Shown piece after piece: positions 23,094 to 27,015 of a stretch of 27,015 bases of DNA (the stretch's first letter is position 1; every line of letters starts with the position of its first letter). The stretch is taken from assembly GCA_013306675.1 (NCBI GenBank), contig JABLUY010000095.1, positions 1 to 27,015 on the forward strand. The letters run 5' to 3'. A model generated the notes under the pieces. The model worked only from the letters and a program-made list of their open reading frames with translations, searched no databases and was not told the DNA's origin. This DNA is from Thraustochytrium sp. TN22 (Eukaryota; Sar; Bigyra; Thraustochytrida; Thraustochytriidae). A program made the position numbers and the translations under genes.

Positions 23094-26000
23094 TCAGTGC
23101 AGGTTGAGGAGCCTGGCCCCGTGCACGTAGTGGGCGAGAGCGTCGTCGCAGCGTCTGCTGGTGTCGGTGCGACCCCAGCTGTTGAGCTCGGTCATGTTGA
23201 GGAGGCGCCGCGCAGGAATCCAGTCCTTCTCCGTGGCGAGAAGCTGGGCGATGGTCTCAAATGTGCGTCGAACGGTGAGGGGAAAGCCTTCCGGGGACTC
23301 GAGCACGCTCTCGTAACCGCGTTGGGGGGAGCGCAACATCATAATGGCGAGTCTGCGGTAGCAGCACAGCACCGGGTTCTCGCTGCGCGCAAGCTCGACG
23401 TCGCCATCTAGCGCGCGGAGGGCTTCAATCGCGATCGCGTTGACTTGTTCGGACCCGTACACCTCCCCCACGTACTTGAGCACAACGTGCACAAAGTGCG
23501 CCATGGTGGCTGTGTAGACACCCTGCGGCTTGAGCGAGCAGTAGAAGCGCACAGCGTCCATGCTGGCCTGCAGGAGCGTGTCTGCGCCTTCTCGCCCTGC
23601 AGATGTGGCTTGGAGGTCATGCAGACTCTCGAGCGCCCGTGCTCGCTGGTTGATGAGATCGGCCTCGGTGCGCTCGGCGAGAGAATCGAAGCAGATGCGA
23701 AAAGTGACTGCTGCGCTCTCGGCGCTACCGATCGATTGCTGCGCGTCGCCCAGCGCAATCATACGGCCGACGCCATCCTCGAGAGACCCCCAGCGACCAT
23801 TAAGCTCCACGATGCGCTCTCGAACCGCGACCGGTTGCTGCGTCCGGTCACTGCCGCCCCTGCCATAGGCTCCCACAAGGAGGTCCAGAATTTCGAAGCA
23901 TCGAGTTGCCTCGAAGCGCGACTCGAGACTGGACAGGCTGAGAGCGCGCTCCAGAAGCACCGGCTCTTCGCTTCCCCCTGCCTTTTCGGCGAGGCTCACG
24001 AGCACGTTGATGAGGATCACATGGCCTGGTCCGTAGCAGCCTTCGAGCAATTGAAGCCCACCTCGCAGGTGCTTCTCCGTGTTCATGTAAGCGTACGCGA
24101 GACCCACGTCACGGTGCCCATTGCCAAAGATGGTCTGCCACGCGTTGAGGCACTGCTCCTGCATGCGCTCGCGCAGAGTCTTTTCCGCGTCATCGCCTCC
24201 TCCGTCGAGCTTGTACGCAAGGAGAGAGGCGACTTCCGCGAGGACCCTTGGATCGCGAAGCTCGCGACTTCGCGCAATCGACTCGTCGCATAGTTCCTTG
24301 ACGATCTCGAAAGGGACCGCGTGAAACCCTGCGTACGCCGAAAGGGCATCCACCGCGGCATAGCTGCACGGCCCTCCAGCGCTGTCACAGAGCTCAACAT
24401 ACTCGCGCAAAAAGAGCCCGCTTTCGCGCTTTTCGACGGGCGCATCCGCATCAATGTCCGAGGCGTCGCGCTCTCTGTTGTGCAGCAGTCGGGCCACTAC
24501 AACGGCGGCGTTGCAGGTCGCCCGGTGCAGCGGGCCTAGGAGCTCCAGTCGAGCCTCCCATATCAGCTTCTGGCAGTGAATCTCAGAGTCTGGGCTGAGG
24601 TCGTACGGACTTGCAATGTATGCAACAGCACGCCGAGCATCGCACGAGCCGTCTGCTCTGTATGCGTCCAGGACGCGCTCAAAGGCGGCGACCCTGACAT
24701 CTTCCGGGAGGGCGGAGGCATTGGCAAGGCTGTTCCCTGCCCGCGCGGTGAGAAGATCGTATGGGCCCAAGAGCAAAGCGCTCCGCTGCAGGGCGTCACG
24801 GAGCAATGCTGGGCCGCCGCTCAGGTTCAGATAGTCGAGTAGGCCGCCATGAATAAATCGTGTGATGATCTCCTCGCGCGGGTGCGTTCCGAGCGCCGTA
24901 TACATGGCCAGCGCCTCGGAGTACGCCTGACAGCCCTGAATGTAGCAGCGGCGGCGCTCCTGCAAGTCTCCCAAGGCGAAGAGCGCGCGCGCCACGCTCA
25001 CGTGGTTTGTCTGCTCGCCGAGCTCGCCCCGGAGAACCTCCAGAGCGCGGGTGGCCGAGGCGAAGGCCTTGTCATTCGATCTCCTATCATCGGCTTGGGC
25101 CATGAGCGAGGCGGACCGCACGAGCAGAGTCGCAAACTCCTCTGGGTCCACCTCCGCGGTGTCCTCCTCCATCTGCGCGATGGCGTTGCCCACCACTCGC
25201 TCGAGGGCATCCGCGATGTACACCACGGCGCGCGTGATGATGGTGCTGGTGCCGGAGCGCGGCTGTATCAGGTCAAAGCTCACGCGTGGGACAAAGAGGT
25301 CGACGTGCACGTTGCGCGAGCTAGGGTAGAAGGCATCGCCCCATTGCTCGGTCAGATCGTAGCGCACGAGGCACTCGGGCGGACTGTGCAGAAACGCGTC
25401 CGCCTGGCCTGGCGCAAAGAGGAGCTCTGGACACCGCTCGAGATGCTGCGCGGCGAGAAGCGCCCACAGCGCCCAGCGGTCCTCAAGCACGCTCGGCTTG
25501 GCCCAGTCTTCGAGAACGATGGCGAAGCGCGGAAACGCCGCAATCAGCTCGTGCATCCCGTCTGTCTGCGCGTAGTCCAAGGCAGCCCAGTCCATGGATG
25601 CCGGCAGGCGCTCGTGGTCTGTTTCTGGAAAGACGGCTTCGCTCGTGCAGAAGACATCGAGCCAGACGCCCTCGTCGTCGTCCAGCTCGAGTGTCTCCAG
25701 CGCAGCCACGAGATCAGCGAACCTCGTCTGCCATGCGTGCGTCACGAAGACACCCGTGCACTCGGCGCCCACTTGAGCCGCCGGCAGCGCTCGCACGTAG
25801 ACGTCCTCGTTCGCGGCGCGCAGCGCGGGCAGCACGACGTGGATGGCCACGTCGAGCGTGGACCACGCCTCTCGCGCCTTGGGCGTGGCGTCCCGCGGGT
25901 CGTCTCGGAACACCACCTCCAGCGGCCCGCCCTCGACGCGGCCCACGAGCGTGCCTTCCTCCTCCCCGCTGCCCACCACTTGCACCGACGCGCCGCGTGG

Positions 26001-26243
26001 CGCGCCCCTGGCCAGCTGCCTCTGCGCCTCGTACAGCCTCACGCCGGGCGCCAGCTCCCCGCTCTGCACGCCCTGCAGGACTTCGCGTACGTGCTGGACC
26101 TTGACGCCGCGCTTCTCCACGGCCACCGCGCCGCTCGCCGTCGCCGCGCCCGTCGCGCTCGCGCTCTCGGCGCTGCGCTCGCCGCGCTCGCCGCGCTCGC
26201 GTCGCGACGACAGCCTGCGCAGCGAGCGCCGCAGCCGCTCCAT
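23094..26243 (-). CDS. TIR-like domain plus TPR-like solenoid protein, copy B
   Basis: A 1,049-residue paralogue of the gene at 19497-22676. It opens MERLRRSLRRLSSRRERG, matching copy A, which fixes the start at 26243; the longer frame to 26396 begins with GTG. The unnamed module (43-150) and TIR-like domain (about 164-280; TGVFVTHAWQ, GVWLDVFCTSEAVFPETD, RFAIVLEDW) are roughly two-thirds identical to copy A by eye. The Glu of TIR NADases is replaced here too (ALWALLAAQ). The helical region with TPR-like pairs (HVSVARALFALGDLQERRR, AYSEALAMYTALG) is more diverged, and the last third the most. Both end in a similar DAVRFYC / HFVHVVLKY block, WIPARRLLN/WLAARKIFN and RCD(D/E) near the C-terminus. 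Tandem duplication followed by divergence of the solenoid suggests that the helical part sets specificity, as in other TIR-repeat proteins; this is inference. Confidence 0.75.
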   Translation of the reverse strand: MERLRRSLRRLSSRRERGERGERSAESASATGAATASGAVAVEKRGVKVQHVREVLQGVQSGELAPGVRLYEAQRQLARGAPRGASVQVVGSGEEEGTLVGRVEGGPLEVVFRDDPRDATPKAREAWSTLDVAIHVVLPALRAANEDVYVRALPAAQVGAECTGVFVTHAWQTRFADLVAALETLELDDDEGVWLDVFCTSEAVFPETDHERLPASMDWAALDYAQTDGMHELIAAFPRFAIVLEDWAKPSVLEDRWALWALLAAQHLERCPELLFAPGQADAFLHSPPECLVRYDLTEQWGDAFYPSSRNVHVDLFVPRVSFDLIQPRSGTSTIITRAVVYIADALERVVGNAIAQMEEDTAEVDPEEFATLLVRSASLMAQADDRRSNDKAFASATRALEVLRGELGEQTNHVSVARALFALGDLQERRRCYIQGCQAYSEALAMYTALGTHPREEIITRFIHGGLLDYLNLSGGPALLRDALQRSALLLGPYDLLTARAGNSLANASALPEDVRVAAFERVLDAYRADGSCDARRAVAYIASPYDLSPDSEIHCQKLIWEARLELLGPLHRATCNAAVVVARLLHNRERDASDIDADAPVEKRESGLFLREYVELCDSAGGPCSYAAVDALSAYAGFHAVPFEIVKELCDESIARSRELRDPRVLAEVASLLAYKLDGGGDDAEKTLRERMQEQCLNAWQTIFGNGHRDVGLAYAYMNTEKHLRGGLQLLEGCYGPGHVILINVLVSLAEKAGGSEEPVLLERALSLSSLESRFEATRCFEILDLLVGAYGRGGSDRTQQPVAVRERIVELNGRWGSLEDGVGRMIALGDAQQSIGSAESAAVTFRICFDSLAERTEADLINQRARALESLHDLQATSAGREGADTLLQASMDAVRFYCSLKPQGVYTATMAHFVHVVLKYVGEVYGSEQVNAIAIEALRALDGDVELARSENPVLCCYRRLAIMMLRSPQRGYESVLESPEGFPLTVRRTFETIAQLLATEKDWIPARRLLNMTELNSWGRTDTSRRCDDALAHYVHGARLLNLH

Positions 26244-26438
26244 GGCGGCTCGCGCGCGGCCTGCGCCCTGCGGCGGCGCTCGCGGCGGCGGCCGGGGGCT
26301 CTCCGGGTCCTCCAGGGCTGCGCACCGGCCCTGCCCGAGCCCGTGGCGCGCGTCGCCGCGGGTGGCAACGGGGTCTGCCTTGGAGGCGCGCGCCACGAGC
26401 CCGAGGCTGCGCGTGCCGCAGGCTAGGCACGTGCGCGC

Positions 26439-26457
26439 GTTGCGCAGACCGCGGCGC
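26439..26457 (-). promoter_or_regulatory. Second copy of the shared 19-bp word
   Basis: An exact copy of the word at 22811-22829, lying 196-214 bases before the copy B start codon, in the same orientation relative to its gene. Confidence 0.5.
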
Positions 26458-26539
26458 AGCAGTGGAGTGCGGAGCAGGGCGGCGAGTTGTGCACGCGAGC
26501 TCTCCCGCCGCTGCCGGCCCGAAGACGATTCAGGAGCGG

Positions 26540-26572
26540 CGCTCTAGAGCTAGCTACTAGTAGCTTAGAGCG
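26540..26572. repeat. Hairpin enclosing a 12-bp perfect palindrome
   Basis: Arms CGCTCTA and TAGAGCG flank a loop that includes GCTACTAGTAGC, itself a perfect palindrome (26553-26564). It lies about 300 bases upstream of copy B and shares the core TACTAGTA with the hairpin at 11071-11098. Confidence 0.5.
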
Positions 26573-26600
26573 AGCAGCTAACTACTGCAAGGGTTTTGTG

Positions 26601-26605
26601 ATTGG
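26601..26605 (-). promoter_or_regulatory. Possible CCAAT box of copy B
   Basis: CCAAT on the minus strand, about 360 bases before the start codon, in a locally AT-richer patch. Five bases alone are weak evidence. Confidence 0.25.
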
Positions 26606-27015
26606 TAACCCTACCAAGTGGTGCCCGCCCATGCGGTGAAGTCAGATGGTTGCAAAATGATAACGTGGCTCGGCTCGGCTCAGGCACTGCGCATCGCAGC
26701 GAGTTGCGCGATTTCTAGCTAAAGATCCAGCCCGAGGGCGTTTCACTGGCAGAATCGGAGCGGCCCTCGGCAAAGTGAGCTACGACTCGTGCGTGGTGGG
26801 GAATGGCCCAGGTGCGAACTGCGAGGGGAGGGGGGCGCGCCCGCCTTGCGCCGCTTGCGGTCAGAGCCGGAGCGGGCCGCTTCTGACGATGCGCCGATCC
26901 AACCAGTGCAGATCTGTAGTATTGGGAGGGTCGGGCTCGTCGTGTTGGCCGGACTCGCCTCTCTTGACCTGATCGGAAAGCTCCGCATAACGTAGCGCGT
27001 TGAGGTCGTCGCCGC

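Larger units (their letters stand above)
26244..27015. promoter_or_regulatory. Upstream region of copy B to the window end
   Basis: The first 180 bases are CG-rich leader. Then come the shared 19-base word (26439-26457), a hairpin (26540-26572), and a less GC-rich stretch (26575-26720) with a CCAAT word on the minus strand (26601-26605), as expected of a promoter. Frames of about 65-80 codons from 26743 to 26995 show no recognisable protein; they may be chance or belong to a gene beyond the window. Confidence 0.4.

Noticed and set aside
24849-26426. 525-codon plus-strand ORF opposite copy B
   Set aside because: Antisense shadow of a gene that has a clear paralogue; no protein-like pattern.

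Overview
The window is strongly GC-rich nuclear DNA from a unicellular eukaryote. The families present are eukaryotic: the Sm spliceosomal core, a COMMD protein, a two-pore channel, a myotubularin, a diacylglycerol kinase and a BBS-type chaperonin. Every recognised gene reads through as one open frame, so the genome looks gene-dense and intron-poor. The BBS6/MKKS-like chaperonin and a protein with an axoneme-like coiled coil suggest a ciliated or flagellated protist. A stramenopile-like flagellate or thraustochytrid would fit, but I cannot fix the lineage from sequence alone. All family calls come from reading the proteins and comparing them with family members from memory; no search was run.

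Layout. Plus strand, 0.57-3.15 kb: a 64-codon ORF that ends 2 nt before a BBS6/MKKS-like chaperonin, then Sm-D3 with a Gly-rich tail. Minus strand, 3.3-10.6 kb: a two-pore cation channel, COMMD4, a diacylglycerol kinase starting Met-Gly-Cys, and a second Met-Gly-Cys protein with two TIR-like alpha/beta units split by acidic runs. A 2.4 kb extremely GC-rich, microsatellite-rich stretch without a convincing gene (10.6-13.0 kb) separates divergent genes. Plus strand, 13.0-19.4 kb: a FYVE-GRAM-myotubularin phosphatase and a LamG-like plus coiled-coil protein. Minus strand, 19.5-26.2 kb: two tandem paralogues of about 1,050 residues, each with a short N-terminal module, a TIR-like domain and a long helical TPR-like solenoid.

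How the genes may relate. Several belong to endolysosomal and membrane-lipid signalling: myotubularin (3-phosphoinositides), FYVE and GRAM domains, two-pore channel (endolysosomal Ca2+/Na+ release), COMMD4 (Commander endosomal recycling) and DGK (diacylglycerol to phosphatidic acid). The other theme is TIR-like domains, with four copies in three proteins, two of which are a tandem duplication. Whether these TIR-like genes act together is inference, but they are the best candidates for an undescribed signalling system. Most long ORFs opposite these genes are GC-bias shadows, and several apparent starts in the GC-rich leaders are GTG or TTG, so I moved starts to the best supported ATG.
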